A stretch of 42,757 bases of DNA from Mycobacterium sp. (GTDB taxonomy: Bacteria > Actinomycetota > Actinomycetes > Mycobacteriales > Mycobacteriaceae): contig NZ_VYIK01000003.1 of the NCBI RefSeq assembly GCF_008709575.1, positions 1 to 42,757 on the forward strand, given 5' to 3'. A program made the position numbers and the translations under genes. Positions 26,705 to 35,341 of this stretch are shown here, piece by piece. Position 1 is the stretch's first letter, and each line of letters begins with the position of its first letter. The notes below the pieces were generated by a model. That model was not told where the DNA came from, did not search any database, and saw only the letters and a program-made list of their open reading frames with translations.

Positions 26705-27819
26705 TGGCTGCCGCCAATGCGTCCGCCCAACACACAGGTGGGGCACGGCGGAATCCCGTTGTACGGGAACGGGAACAACGCTCTGGGCATGGGCGAGGGG
26801 AAGCCCGGACCACGATTGGTGTCGAAGGTCCGGAAACCCCAGAGGTAGTCGAGGAGCGGCTGCAATACTTGCATGGGCACGAGGTTCGCTTCGAACGCGT
26901 TGTAGTTGAAGCCGCTGGACACGGCTTCGCCCTGGGTGAGCGCGTATTTCGCCAGACCCGGCAGCGCTTTGGCGATATTGTCACGGTTCTTTTCCAGCAT
27001 CGCGGTCACCGAATTCAGCTTCTCCAGCGTGGGCGCCAATTCCTGCTCGTTGTCGTGCACCAGGCCGGATAGCTGTCGCGACACCGCCGACGTGTTGGCC
27101 AGCAGGTCGACGATTTCCTGCCGCCGCGCCGTCAAGACCCCCAGCAGGTCATTGGCGCTCAGGAGCAGCGTGTTGACCTGCGCGCTGCGTTGCGACAGGA
27201 TTCCGCTGACGTCGCCGGCGCTTTTCAGCAAGGCGCCCAATGTCTGGTTGCGGCCGTTGAGAGTCTTCGACAATCGGGTCAGTGCGTCGAAGGTCGGCCC
27301 CAGCTGTGGCGCGATCCGGTCCAGTGTCGACGACAGCGTGTCCAGGGACTGGTTCAGCGCCTGGGTGTTGGTGTCCGCGGTGTTCTGCGTGAACTCGTTG
27401 ACGGCATCGGTCAACGTGTAGGGCGACGAGGTGCGTGAGAGGGGAATGACGGTCATCGGGTGCATCGCGCTGCTACCGGCCGACTGCAAGACCAGGGCCC
27501 GCTCGCCCAGCAGGGTGCCGGTTTTGATGTGCGCGGTGGTTTCCGATCCGAGCGGGACCTTGCCGGCCAGGGTAAATGTCACCAGGGCATTGCCGTGATG
27601 CAGGGCAATGTCGGACACCGTGCCAACCTTGATGCCCGAGATGGTCACGTCATTGCCGACGGCAAGGCCGCCGGCTTCGGAGAACAACGCCTGGTAGCGC
27701 ACGGCGGTGGCCCACGACACCAGCCGTTGGGGCGAGAGCCCGACCAGGATGACCATCACTATCAAGACGAGACCTATGAATCCGTTGCGCACCAAGCCCG
27801 TTCCGCGATATTTAAGCAT
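26701..27819 (-). CDS. mceC: MCE-family protein MceC
   Basis: A 372-aa protein with an N-terminal membrane segment (about residues 10-31), the MCE domain near 40-120 (GLAVGNDVTISGIKVGTV, GTLLGERALVLQSAG) and an extended helical coiled region rich in Leu/Thr/Asp heptad-like spacing. The C-terminus ends in a CPTC motif, which could be a redox or metal-binding pair. ATG 27819 (MLKYRGTG) overlaps the end of mceB by eight bases, and the stop overlaps mceD. It lacks the long Pro-rich tail of MceD and MceF. Confidence 0.92.
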   Translation of the reverse strand: MLKYRGTGLVRNGFIGLVLIVMVILVGLSPQRLVSWATAVRYQALFSEAGGLAVGNDVTISGIKVGTVSDIALHHGNALVTFTLAGKVPLGSETTAHIKTGTLLGERALVLQSAGSSAMHPMTVIPLSRTSSPYTLTDAVNEFTQNTADTNTQALNQSLDTLSSTLDRIAPQLGPTFDALTRLSKTLNGRNQTLGALLKSAGDVSGILSQRSAQVNTLLLSANDLLGVLTARRQEIVDLLANTSAVSRQLSGLVHDNEQELAPTLEKLNSVTAMLEKNRDNIAKALPGLAKYALTQGEAVSSGFNYNAFEANLVPMQVLQPLLDYLWGFRTFDTNRGPGFPSPMPRALFPFPYNGIPPCPTCVLGGRIGGSQ

Positions 27820-28843
27820 CGGGTTCCGCGCACCTCCCGTTTTCTTGCTTGATAAAGGGCACAACCACGGTGCGGCCCTGAAGATCCGAAACGCGGATCG
27901 ATATTTCGCACAGGTAGGTGTTCAAAAAGCTGCCGTAGGAGCCCACTCGCAGGAGTTTGCGGTAGTTGGCCGGCGCCTTGGCGATGGCGGTCTCGACCTT
28001 GCCCTTGTCCTTGTCGAGCAGCGGAGCCAGCCGGTTGAGCTGGTCGACGGTGCGGGCCAGAGGCGGCCTGGCCTGGGTCAGCAGGTCGGTCAGTGAGGCG
28101 GTGCCGGCGTCCAGGGCGTCGATCGCGGCACCGATCGGGTCTCGCTTCTCGGACAGTTCGCCAACGAGGCGCTCGATCCGGTCGATGGCGCCGGAGAACT
28201 TCGTGCCCTCCTTGTCGAGCGTGCCCACCACGATGTTGAAGTTGTCGATCAGTTGTTGCACCGTCTCGTTGTTGCTGGCGATCGCGTCGGCAAACGATGA
28301 CGACTTGGACATCAGGGATTCCAGCGTCGGGCCCTCGCCCTGGAAGACCTCGATGAGCGCCGAGGTGAGCGCATTGACGTCACGTGGATTCAGGCCCTGG
28401 ACGACCGGTTTCAATCCACCCAGCAGCAGATCGAGGTCCAGGGCCGGAGCGGTGTGGTCCATCGGAATCCGTCCGCCGGCCGGCAATCGTCTGGTCGACC
28501 CGGGACCGTCGGTCAGCTCCAGATAGCGGTCGCCGACCAGGTTGAGGTAGCGGACCGCGGCTCGGGTCCCGTCGGTGAGCACGATATTGCGGTCCGCATC
28601 GAACTTCACCAGCACCGTCTTGTCCCGCTGCAGCGACACGCTGTTCACGGTGCCCACCCGGATCCCGGCGACCCGCACGGTCTGTCCGGGCTTGAGCCGT
28701 GACACGTCGGTGAAGACCGCCGAGTACCCGGTCGTCGCACCGGTGCGGTATTGGCCGAAGATGAAGAACAACGCGGTGGTCAGCAACGCCATCACGACCG
28801 CGAAGATCCCGAACTTGACCAAAGTCGACGACGAGCCTCTCAT
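27812..28843 (-). CDS. mceB: MCE-family protein MceB
   Basis: A 343-aa protein with a membrane anchor at about residues 8-29 and the MCE domain at about 38-115 (YSAVFTDVSRLKPGQTVRVAGIRVGTV, YLNLVGDRYLELTDG). A helical region follows, then the characteristic C-terminal SYGSFLNTYLCEISIRV segment shared by MceB proteins. It overlaps mceA by four bases and mceC by eight. Confidence 0.93.
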   Translation of the reverse strand: MRGSSSTLVKFGIFAVVMALLTTALFFIFGQYRTGATTGYSAVFTDVSRLKPGQTVRVAGIRVGTVNSVSLQRDKTVLVKFDADRNIVLTDGTRAAVRYLNLVGDRYLELTDGPGSTRRLPAGGRIPMDHTAPALDLDLLLGGLKPVVQGLNPRDVNALTSALIEVFQGEGPTLESLMSKSSSFADAIASNNETVQQLIDNFNIVVGTLDKEGTKFSGAIDRIERLVGELSEKRDPIGAAIDALDAGTASLTDLLTQARPPLARTVDQLNRLAPLLDKDKGKVETAIAKAPANYRKLLRVGSYGSFLNTYLCEISIRVSDLQGRTVVVPFIKQENGRCAEPDA

Positions 28844-30114
28844 CCCGGTTCCCCGATCTGAGCGGAGTTACGCGGCGGCCCGGCGATGGGACCGTACAAC
28901 AGCTGCTTGAGGGCGTCGGAGTTGAGCAGCAGTTGCTGGTTCCCGTACTCCCAGGGGTTGGCGCCGTAATCCATGACGACGAACGGCTGGGTGGTGTCGT
29001 ACGGCACGTTCGGCAGGTCCAGGCATCGCGGACCGCCAGTCGCCGCGACCCTGGGCAGATGCGTCGGGTACCGGTAGCGTTCGGTGCCGAACAGGAACGT
29101 GGTCGAGGTGACTTCGCCGGGTTTCGGCAGTGGCGGAGACTTGGCAATGACCGCGATCCCAGCGAACGCGCAGTTGATTCCCGGGCTGTATTGGTTGGTC
29201 AGATCGGTGGTCGGCACCAGCAGGTGCAGCACATCGGTCAGCGGCTTGCGGTTGGCACCCAGTACCTGGTTGCCGATGTCGGCCAACCCGATGGCGCTGA
29301 CCAGCAGCGCGTCGAGATTGTTCTGCTCGTCGACGACCGTCTGGCTGATCCGGGTGGCGTTGGCGGCAGTCTTGACCAGGTCCGGCGCCGCGTCGCCGTA
29401 GGCATTCACCACCGCAGGAGTCACCTCGAGATCGTGGCTCAGCGCCGGCAGGCTGGGATCCAACTTGGCCAACAGTGAATCCAGATCACTCAGGGTTTGC
29501 CCCAGTTTTGCGCCCCGGCCGTTGAATCCGGCGGCCACCGCGCCCAAAGTCTCGTTGAGCTTGGCGGGATCGATCCTGTTCAGCACCGACGTCAATTGCT
29601 GAAACACCGTGTTGATCTCCACGGTGACGTGCTGGCCGTCCAGCGTCGCCCCGGCCCGCAACGGCCGCGGTGACGGGTCGGCGGGTGGTACCAGTTCGAC
29701 GAACTTGGCCCCGAACAACGTCGAGGCGGCGATGTCGACGATCACATTGGCCGGAATGAAATGCAGCTGCGACGGGTCCATCGCCAGGTGCAGCGCGGCC
29801 TGCCCGTCGGGCAGCGATTCGATCGAGGCGACCTTACCGACCTGCACGCCGCGCAGCTTGACCTTGGCATCCGGATTCATCACCAGCCCGGCTCGGGGTG
29901 AAATCACCGTCACCGGGACGGTGTCGGTGAAGCTGCCCTGGAACAGCCCCACCGCGAGGGCGACGATCCCGGCGACCACTGCCACGGTGGCCAGACCCGC
30001 CAGGGGACGAGCATAGGAACGCACACCGAAATCGGTCCCCAGCTCAGCCGCGGCAGGCCCGGCGCCCCTGGTTTCCGACAGGTGAATCGGGCCCGGTCCA
30101 AGACTTCGTGTCAC
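28840..30114 (-). CDS. mceA: MCE-family protein MceA
   Basis: A 424-aa protein. The first 36 residues are a cytoplasmic tail, then a transmembrane segment at about 37-58. The MCE domain covers about 65-145 (SPRAGLVMNPDAKVKLRGVQVGKV, LFGAKFVELVPP), followed by the helical tunnel-forming region. The C-terminal domain has two Cys (INCAFAGI and GPRCLDLP) typical of MceA proteins. It starts with GTG at 30114, 11 bp after the yrbEB stop, and is the first of six coupled mce genes. Paralogue number (mce1-mce9) cannot be decided by eye. Confidence 0.93.
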   Translation of the reverse strand: MTRSLGPGPIHLSETRGAGPAAAELGTDFGVRSYARPLAGLATVAVVAGIVALAVGLFQGSFTDTVPVTVISPRAGLVMNPDAKVKLRGVQVGKVASIESLPDGQAALHLAMDPSQLHFIPANVIVDIAASTLFGAKFVELVPPADPSPRPLRAGATLDGQHVTVEINTVFQQLTSVLNRIDPAKLNETLGAVAAGFNGRGAKLGQTLSDLDSLLAKLDPSLPALSHDLEVTPAVVNAYGDAAPDLVKTAANATRISQTVVDEQNNLDALLVSAIGLADIGNQVLGANRKPLTDVLHLLVPTTDLTNQYSPGINCAFAGIAVIAKSPPLPKPGEVTSTTFLFGTERYRYPTHLPRVAATGGPRCLDLPNVPYDTTQPFVVMDYGANPWEYGNQQLLLNSDALKQLLYGPIAGPPRNSAQIGEPG

Positions 30115-30125
30115 GTCGTCTCCCC

Positions 30126-30971
30126 CTACCCGGACAGGTTGAAGTTGCCGTTGGCGCCGTAGATGGACAACGACACCAGCAGGGTCACCGACACCACCAC
30201 CACCAGCGACGTGCGCACCGCGTTACCGACCGCCACCCCCACCCCCGACGGTCCCCCGGAGGCGAAATACCCGAAATAGGTGTGAATCAGCAACACCGTC
30301 AACGCCATCAACACCGCCTGCAAAAACGACCACAATAAGTCGATCGGGTTCAAAAACGTGTCGAAGTAGTGGTCATACAACCCACCCGATTGCCCGAACA
30401 TGAACACGGTCACTCCGCGACTGGCGATAAACGACAAAATCACGGCGATCGAATAGAGGGGGGTGATCGCGATCATCCCCGCCAACAACCGAGTGCTCAC
30501 CAGGTAGGACACCGGCCGGATGGCCATGGCCTCCAACGCGTCGATCTCCTCGTTGATCCGCATGGCACCCAGCTGCGCGGTCACCCCGGCCCCGAACGTC
30601 GCCGCCAACCCGATCCCGGCGACCACCGGCGCCGAAATCCGCACGTTGATGAACGCCGCCAAAAATCCCGTCAACGCCTCGATGCCGATGTTGCCCAGCG
30701 AGGAATACCCCTGCACCGCCAACGTCCCACCCGCGGCCAGCGTCAAAAATCCGACGATCACCAGCGTCCCGCCGATCATCGCCAATGTCCCTGCACCCAT
30801 GGAAATCTCGGCGATCAGCCGCATCACCTCGCGCCGATAGTGCACCGCCGCAAATGGCACAGCGGCGATTGCCCTGCCATAAAACAGGGTGTGATCCCCG
30901 ATCCGTCCCAACGTCGACACCGGCCGCTCCAACTGGCCGAACAACCGCGGATAGGTCGCGCGCAGCGCCAT
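30126..30971 (-). CDS. yrbEB: YrbEB, MlaE-type permease of the Mce transporter
   Basis: A 281-aa integral membrane protein with about five to six hydrophobic helices (for example 60-85, 110-130, 170-195, 235-270). The cytoplasmic coupling motif NEEIDALEAM near residue 138 in the MlaE/YrbE family contacts the ATPase (Mkl/MceG, encoded elsewhere). With YrbEA it forms the inner-membrane permease that receives lipid from the Mce hexamer. It starts 13 bp after yrbEA. Confidence 0.94.
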   Translation of the reverse strand: MALRATYPRLFGQLERPVSTLGRIGDHTLFYGRAIAAVPFAAVHYRREVMRLIAEISMGAGTLAMIGGTLVIVGFLTLAAGGTLAVQGYSSLGNIGIEALTGFLAAFINVRISAPVVAGIGLAATFGAGVTAQLGAMRINEEIDALEAMAIRPVSYLVSTRLLAGMIAITPLYSIAVILSFIASRGVTVFMFGQSGGLYDHYFDTFLNPIDLLWSFLQAVLMALTVLLIHTYFGYFASGGPSGVGVAVGNAVRTSLVVVVSVTLLVSLSIYGANGNFNLSG

Positions 30972-30984
30972 CAGCCCCCCACCG

Positions 30985-31794
30985 TCATTTGGCCGTCATC
31001 TTGATGCCGATCGCGGTCACCACAACGTTGACCACGAACAACGACATAAATGCGTACACCACGGTCTCGTTGACCGCATTACCCACCGCCTTGGCCCCAC
31101 CGCCGGTGATGATCAAACCCCGATAGCACGCGACCATCCCGGCTATCAACCCGAAAAGTGCTGCCTTGACACACGAGATCACCACCTCCGGGACCCCGGT
31201 CAACAGCGTGATGCCCGCGGCGAACGCCCCCGGGTTCACATCCTGAATGAACACCGAAAACGCATAACCGCCCACAATCCCGATGATCACCACCAAGCTG
31301 TTGAGCAACAGGGCCACCAGGCCCGAGGCCAGCATCCTCGGAGTCACCAACCGCTGCACCGGATTGATGCCCAGCACCTCCATCGCGTCGATCTCCTCGC
31401 GGATCGTGCGCGACCCCAGGTCCGCACAAATCGCGGTCGATCCCGCACCAGCCACGATCAGCACCGTCACTATGGGTCCGATCTGGGTTACCGCACCAAA
31501 CGCTGCCCCCGCACCCGAGAGATCGGCCGCACCCAGTTCACGCAACAAAATATTTAGCGTGAAGCTGACGAGCACCGTAAACGGGACCGCCACCAACAAG
31601 GTCGGCGCCAGTGACACCCGCGCAATGAACCACGCCTGCTCCAAGAACTCCCGCCAGTAGAACGGCCGACGCACCGCGAACCGCAACGCATCCGCCGACA
31701 TCGCAAACAGGCCACCCACCGCCTGCATGGGCCCCGAAAAATCCCGCCCTAAACTGACTCCCGCCGACCAGCGATCCGCAAACCGGTTAGCCAT
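30985..31794 (-). CDS. yrbEA: YrbEA, MlaE-type permease of the Mce transporter
   Basis: A 269-aa integral membrane protein and first gene of the mce operon. The MlaE-family core includes NILLRELGAADLSGAG, the coupling helix REEIDAMEVLGINPVQRLV near 132-150 and GGGAKAVGNAVNETVVYAF near the C-terminus. It pairs with YrbEB as the heterodimeric permease. ATG 31794 fits the family N-terminus. No mce regulator gene (TetR or GntR type) is adjacent, so control of the operon must be sought in the upstream 334-bp gap. Confidence 0.94.
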   Translation of the reverse strand: MANRFADRWSAGVSLGRDFSGPMQAVGGLFAMSADALRFAVRRPFYWREFLEQAWFIARVSLAPTLLVAVPFTVLVSFTLNILLRELGAADLSGAGAAFGAVTQIGPIVTVLIVAGAGSTAICADLGSRTIREEIDAMEVLGINPVQRLVTPRMLASGLVALLLNSLVVIIGIVGGYAFSVFIQDVNPGAFAAGITLLTGVPEVVISCVKAALFGLIAGMVACYRGLIITGGGAKAVGNAVNETVVYAFMSLFVVNVVVTAIGIKMTAK

Positions 31795-32128
31795 CAGGCC
31801 CCGCGCCTTCCCGCACCATCAACAGCGTTGGGGCCCAGACCACAGTGCACCCCGGTCACTGGAGCAGCGGCCGCAGCGACGCCCCGACCGGAGCCGACGA
31901 CGTCGGCACCGGCGCATGTGAAACCGGTTCTGACCACACCCACCTCTGCCTCGAACTTCTCGCCTCGGTCAGGACTGCCATCGACGCACGCGCTCGCAGA
32001 TTATGACCCATGCCGCGGTCTCGCGGGCGTAAATGCGTAATGATGGTAATAATAAAGAAACAGGACGGTACGGCCACCCCCTTTCGGTGCCCACTGGTCC
32101 GCCCGCCGTCACGGGCCCGGTCACGGTC
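31795..32128. other. Intergenic region upstream of the mce operon
   Basis: This 334-bp gap carries no convincing gene. It must contain the mce operon promoter: on the minus strand a CATAAT -10-like hexamer lies at 32005-32000 but lacks a well-spaced -35. A short AT-rich island at 32036-32065 (ATGGTAATAATAAAGAAAC) stands out in otherwise GC-rich DNA and may be a promoter or a protein-binding region. The remainder is unremarkable. Confidence 0.35.
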
Positions 32129-32542
32129 TCAGGTGTCACCCCGGACCCAGAGGCTTCGACCGTTCTGAGCCACGCAGGTCAGAAACAGCCCGTCCGGGGC
32201 CTGGGCGACGTAGTTGATGAAATCGTTGCAATCGGAGTTTTCTTCCTTGACTCCTGCCATGGGGGGGGATCGGAACCAGCGGGGCTGATATCTCCTCGGC
32301 GAACCACAGAACATCAGCCGTCCCGGCTCGGTGGCAAAAGACACGTAGTAGTCCGCGGTGCCGAAGACGTAGTAGGTGGTGTTGTCACACGGGGCGCCGA
32401 GGACGACGCCGGGAGTGATACCCGGCGTGCAGCTCGGGTAGTCGCACGAAGCCGGTCCGGCGGCGGCAGGCGTGGCCGACAGCGCGCCGACACCCAGCAG
32501 CGCGGCCACCGCGGCCAAGGCGGAACGCACGGTAGAACGCAC
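32129..32542 (-). CDS. Secreted Cys-containing mycobacterial protein, function unknown
   Basis: A 137-aa protein from GTG 32542 with a signal peptide (MRSTVRSALAAVAALLGVGALSATPAAA, cleavage near residue 28). The mature part has six Cys (SCDYPSCTP, APCDN, MFCGS, DCND, LTCVA) and many aromatic residues (TTYYVFGTADYYVSFAT). This suggests a small disulphide-rich extracellular domain like other secreted mycobacterial proteins of unknown function. A run of eight C (minus strand, G at 32261-32268) lies inside the gene and could slip. It stands alone between the mce operon and the CoA-transferase gene. Confidence 0.7.
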   Translation of the reverse strand: MRSTVRSALAAVAALLGVGALSATPAAAGPASCDYPSCTPGITPGVVLGAPCDNTTYYVFGTADYYVSFATEPGRLMFCGSPRRYQPRWFRSPPMAGVKEENSDCNDFINYVAQAPDGLFLTCVAQNGRSLWVRGDT

Positions 32543-32722
32543 GCGATTACCTTGCCACGCCCGACGCCAAAATTCTGCTCTTTGGCGAACACGATGGGTC
32601 GGCAGTCAGGGCGGCCACCATCGTCGGGTGCAGACCGCATGAGACAACGCAATGCGGTATTTCCAACGGGCTCTTGCGCATTAACTCAGACACGCCTGCC
32701 CTAATCCGATCCGCGTCGTCGC

Positions 32723-33928
32723 CTAGGTGACAGCGCCGACCGTCTTGAGCTCGATGATGCGATCCCAGTCGTACCCGAGTTCCAGCAGTATTTCCTCTGT
32801 CTGCGCGGCAAACGCTGGTGCACCCCGCGGCTCGGGCGCCGTGACGTCGAATTGCACGGGGTTGGCCACCAAGTCGAGCGCGCCCGCCCGCACGACGTAG
32901 TCGTTGGCCCGGATCTGTGCGTCGTCGGCCGCCTGCAGGGTGTCCTGCACCGGCGCCCATGGTCCGGACAGCGTCGCGAATCGTTCACTCCATTCGGCGA
33001 GGGTGCGGGTGGCCAGCACCGCGGTGAGGATCTCGACCGCCTCGGAGGTGTTGGCGGCGATCAGGTCGTCGGTGGCAAAACGGGGGTCGTCGGCGAGCTC
33101 GGGCCGGTCGATATGGCGGCACACGTCCGCCCAGAACTTGCTGGGCTGCATCATCACGAAAGAGATATAGCGGCCGTCCGACGTCGTATACAACCCCACC
33201 AGCGGGTTGTTGGGCGCGCCATGCACACCGACCGGCGGCGCTTGGAGTCGCTGGCCCAGATGTAGGGTCAGGGCCACCGTATGCCCCAGCGACCACAGCC
33301 CGCTGCCCAGCAGCGAGACGTCGACAATCGACGGTTCTCCGGTGCGTTCCCGCTTGAGCAGTGCCGCCGCTATACCGCCGGCCAGATTGGTGCCCGAGAT
33401 GGTGTCGCCGTAGGCCGGGCCGGGCGGTCCGATCATGCCCGGCATCCCGGTCGGCGTGATGGTGGCAGCGGTTCCGGCCCGGCACCAGAACGCGGTCATG
33501 TCATAGCCTCCCCTGTCCGCCTCGGCGCCACGCGGGCCCAGCGCGCTGCCCCGCGCGTAGATGATCGTCGGGTTGACCGCGCGAATATCGTCGACGTCGA
33601 TGCCGAACTTTTTCCGGTGTCCCGGCAGAAAGCTGGTCAAGAAGACGTCGGAGCGCCGGGTCAGCTCGTCGAGCACTTCCTTGCCCTGCGGCACCGACAT
33701 GTCCAGCCCGAGGCTGCGCTTGCTGCGGTTGGCGTGCTCGATGTTGGGGTTGGGATCGCCCTCGACGCGCAGCATGCCGGTCTGACGCAGGCCGCGCTGC
33801 GGGTCACCGGTCACCGCGTGTTCCACTTTGACCACGTCGGCGCCCCACTCGGCGAGCACCGCACCCGCCGACGGGACAAACCCGTACATGGCGACCTCGA
33901 GAACGCGGATGCCGTCGAGAGGTTTCAC
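32723..33928 (-). CDS. CaiB/BaiF-type (class III) CoA-transferase
   Basis: A 401-aa formyl-CoA-transferase-family enzyme that moves CoA between acyl-CoAs and carboxylic acids. The N-terminus PLDGIRVLEVAMYGFVPSAGAVLAEWGADVVKVE is the standard CaiB fold. The likely catalytic Asp143 is in GGYDMTAFW, and GPAYGDTISGTNLAGGIAAALLKRERTGE marks the middle. It starts with GTG at 33928. It is divergent from the amidohydrolase operon, with a 307-bp shared promoter region, so it may activate a substrate or product of that pathway as CoA ester. Alpha-methylacyl-CoA racemases share this fold, but the sequence reads more like a CoA-transferase. Confidence 0.87.
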   Translation of the reverse strand: MKPLDGIRVLEVAMYGFVPSAGAVLAEWGADVVKVEHAVTGDPQRGLRQTGMLRVEGDPNPNIEHANRSKRSLGLDMSVPQGKEVLDELTRRSDVFLTSFLPGHRKKFGIDVDDIRAVNPTIIYARGSALGPRGAEADRGGYDMTAFWCRAGTAATITPTGMPGMIGPPGPAYGDTISGTNLAGGIAAALLKRERTGEPSIVDVSLLGSGLWSLGHTVALTLHLGQRLQAPPVGVHGAPNNPLVGLYTTSDGRYISFVMMQPSKFWADVCRHIDRPELADDPRFATDDLIAANTSEAVEILTAVLATRTLAEWSERFATLSGPWAPVQDTLQAADDAQIRANDYVVRAGALDLVANPVQFDVTAPEPRGAPAFAAQTEEILLELGYDWDRIIELKTVGAVT

Positions 33929-34235
33929 CCGACCGGCCCCTGTGCGACAATCGCCGCCGTGTCCTGCGATGGCATAGCGGCCTCCTCCTCAACGGCTGGA
34001 TGATCGCCGATCCGCTCGACCGGGCGCAAGTCTTGCGCCGCCGTTCTCACGATGCCGCAGCCGGCGCCGAGTGCCCGTCAACGTGCCAGAATGATATTCT
34101 CTGATTGCAAGAATTTGGCTGACATCGGCGCCCCATCGAAACGCTTACCGGCAAACCGTTGATAGGCGGTGCACGAGAATGTTAGGTTATCTAGCATCTG
34201 ACCGGCCGTGCGGCACCGGCCGGAAGGTGGTTTAG
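33929..34235. promoter_or_regulatory. Divergent promoter region with a palindromic operator candidate
   Basis: This 307-bp gap separates the CoA-transferase from the amidohydrolase operon. It contains the perfect inverted repeat AGAAT-GAT-ATTCT at 34088-34100, a TetR-type operator shape. Rightward, TTGATA at 34159-34164 and TAGGTT at 34183-34188 (18-bp spacing) form a plausible SigA-like promoter about 40 bp before the amidohydrolase GTG, which has GGAAGGTGG as ribosome binding site. The AT content is clearly above that of the surrounding genes. No regulator gene is adjacent. Confidence 0.45.
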
Positions 34236-35330
34236 GTGATAACGCACCCGGACGGAACCCGTACCCCAGTCATCGACGCGAGCGTGCACATCTTTTTCGC
34301 GTCGACTCCTGACCTGCGCGGGTTTCTCCGCGAGCCGTTCAAGAGTCGCGGCTTCCCCGACTACGAGATGGACTGGTACGGAGCGCCGGGCGGCGAGTAT
34401 GCCCGCGACACCCGCGGACCGGACCGCGGCTACCCGGGCTCGGATCCAGATGTCGTCGGCAACTATCTGTTCAACGAGCGCGGTGTCGACGTCGCGGTCC
34501 TGCATCCGATGGGTCGCGGGATCATGCCCGACCGGCATCTGGGCAGTGCGCTGTGCGCAGCGCACAACGAGATGATGGTGTCGCGATGGCTGGCGTCAAC
34601 CGCCTTCGGTGACCGCTTCCGCGGCACGATCCGGGTCAATCCCGACGACATCGCCGGCGCCGTGCGCGAGCTCGCCAAATACCAAGACCATCCGCAGGTC
34701 GTCCAGATCGGCATCCCGCTGCAATCCCGCGAACTCTACGGCAAGCCCCAGTTCTGGCCGTTGTGGGAAGCTGCCGCCGCGGCGAATCTTCCGGTGGCGG
34801 TGCACATCGAAACCGGCGAGGGCATCGCGTTTCCGCCGACCCCGTCGGGGCACACCCGCACCTACGAGCAGTACGCCGGTTTCATGCCGCTGAACTACCT
34901 GTACCACTTGATGAACATGATCGCCGAGGGTGTGTTCGAGCGGTTCCCCGCGCTGAAGTTCGTCTGGGCCGACGGTTGCGCGGACTTCGTGACGCCGTTC
35001 ATCTGGCGGATGGACACCTTCGGGCGGCCGCATCTGGAACAGACTCCGTGGGCGCCGCGCATACCCAGCGACTACTTGCCCGGGCACGTCTACTTCGTCC
35101 AGGGCGGCTTCGACGGACCCGGTGACGTCGAGTTCGCCGGGCAGTGGTTCAGCTTCACCGGAAAAGACGACATGGTCATGTTCGGCTCGAGCTATCCGCA
35201 CTGGCATATGAGCGAGCTGGCGGTGCCAAGCGCCTACAGCGCCGAGCAGCGCGACAAGCTGTGCTGGCGCAACGCCGCGACACTGTATGGCATAGACATC
35301 CCGGCCCAGACGGCCGCACAGGAGGTATGA
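34236..35330 (+). CDS. Amidohydrolase-2 family protein, active site incomplete
   Basis: A 364-aa TIM-barrel protein of the amidohydrolase_2 (ACMSD/OH-DDVA-type) family, which usually decarboxylates or hydrolyses ring-derived acids with one metal ion. The N-terminal metal motif reads VIDASVHIF (Asp14, His18, with the intermediate position Ser16 instead of Asp or His). The barrel His is His190 in VAVHIE. The normally invariant Asp of GxDYPH is Ser319 (GSSYPHWH). The paralogue encoded next to it keeps this Asp (Ser-Asp-Tyr-Pro-His). It may therefore be a non-catalytic subunit or use altered chemistry. It starts with GTG 34236 and overlaps the next gene's possible start. Confidence 0.87.
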   Translation: MITHPDGTRTPVIDASVHIFFASTPDLRGFLREPFKSRGFPDYEMDWYGAPGGEYARDTRGPDRGYPGSDPDVVGNYLFNERGVDVAVLHPMGRGIMPDRHLGSALCAAHNEMMVSRWLASTAFGDRFRGTIRVNPDDIAGAVRELAKYQDHPQVVQIGIPLQSRELYGKPQFWPLWEAAAAANLPVAVHIETGEGIAFPPTPSGHTRTYEQYAGFMPLNYLYHLMNMIAEGVFERFPALKFVWADGCADFVTPFIWRMDTFGRPHLEQTPWAPRIPSDYLPGHVYFVQGGFDGPGDVEFAGQWFSFTGKDDMVMFGSSYPHWHMSELAVPSAYSAEQRDKLCWRNAATLYGIDIPAQTAAQEV

Positions 35331-35341
35331 GGAAGGCCACC

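Noticed and set aside
31283..31660. A 125-codon plus-strand frame within yrbEA
   Set aside because: Antisense shadow of a strongly conserved permease gene.
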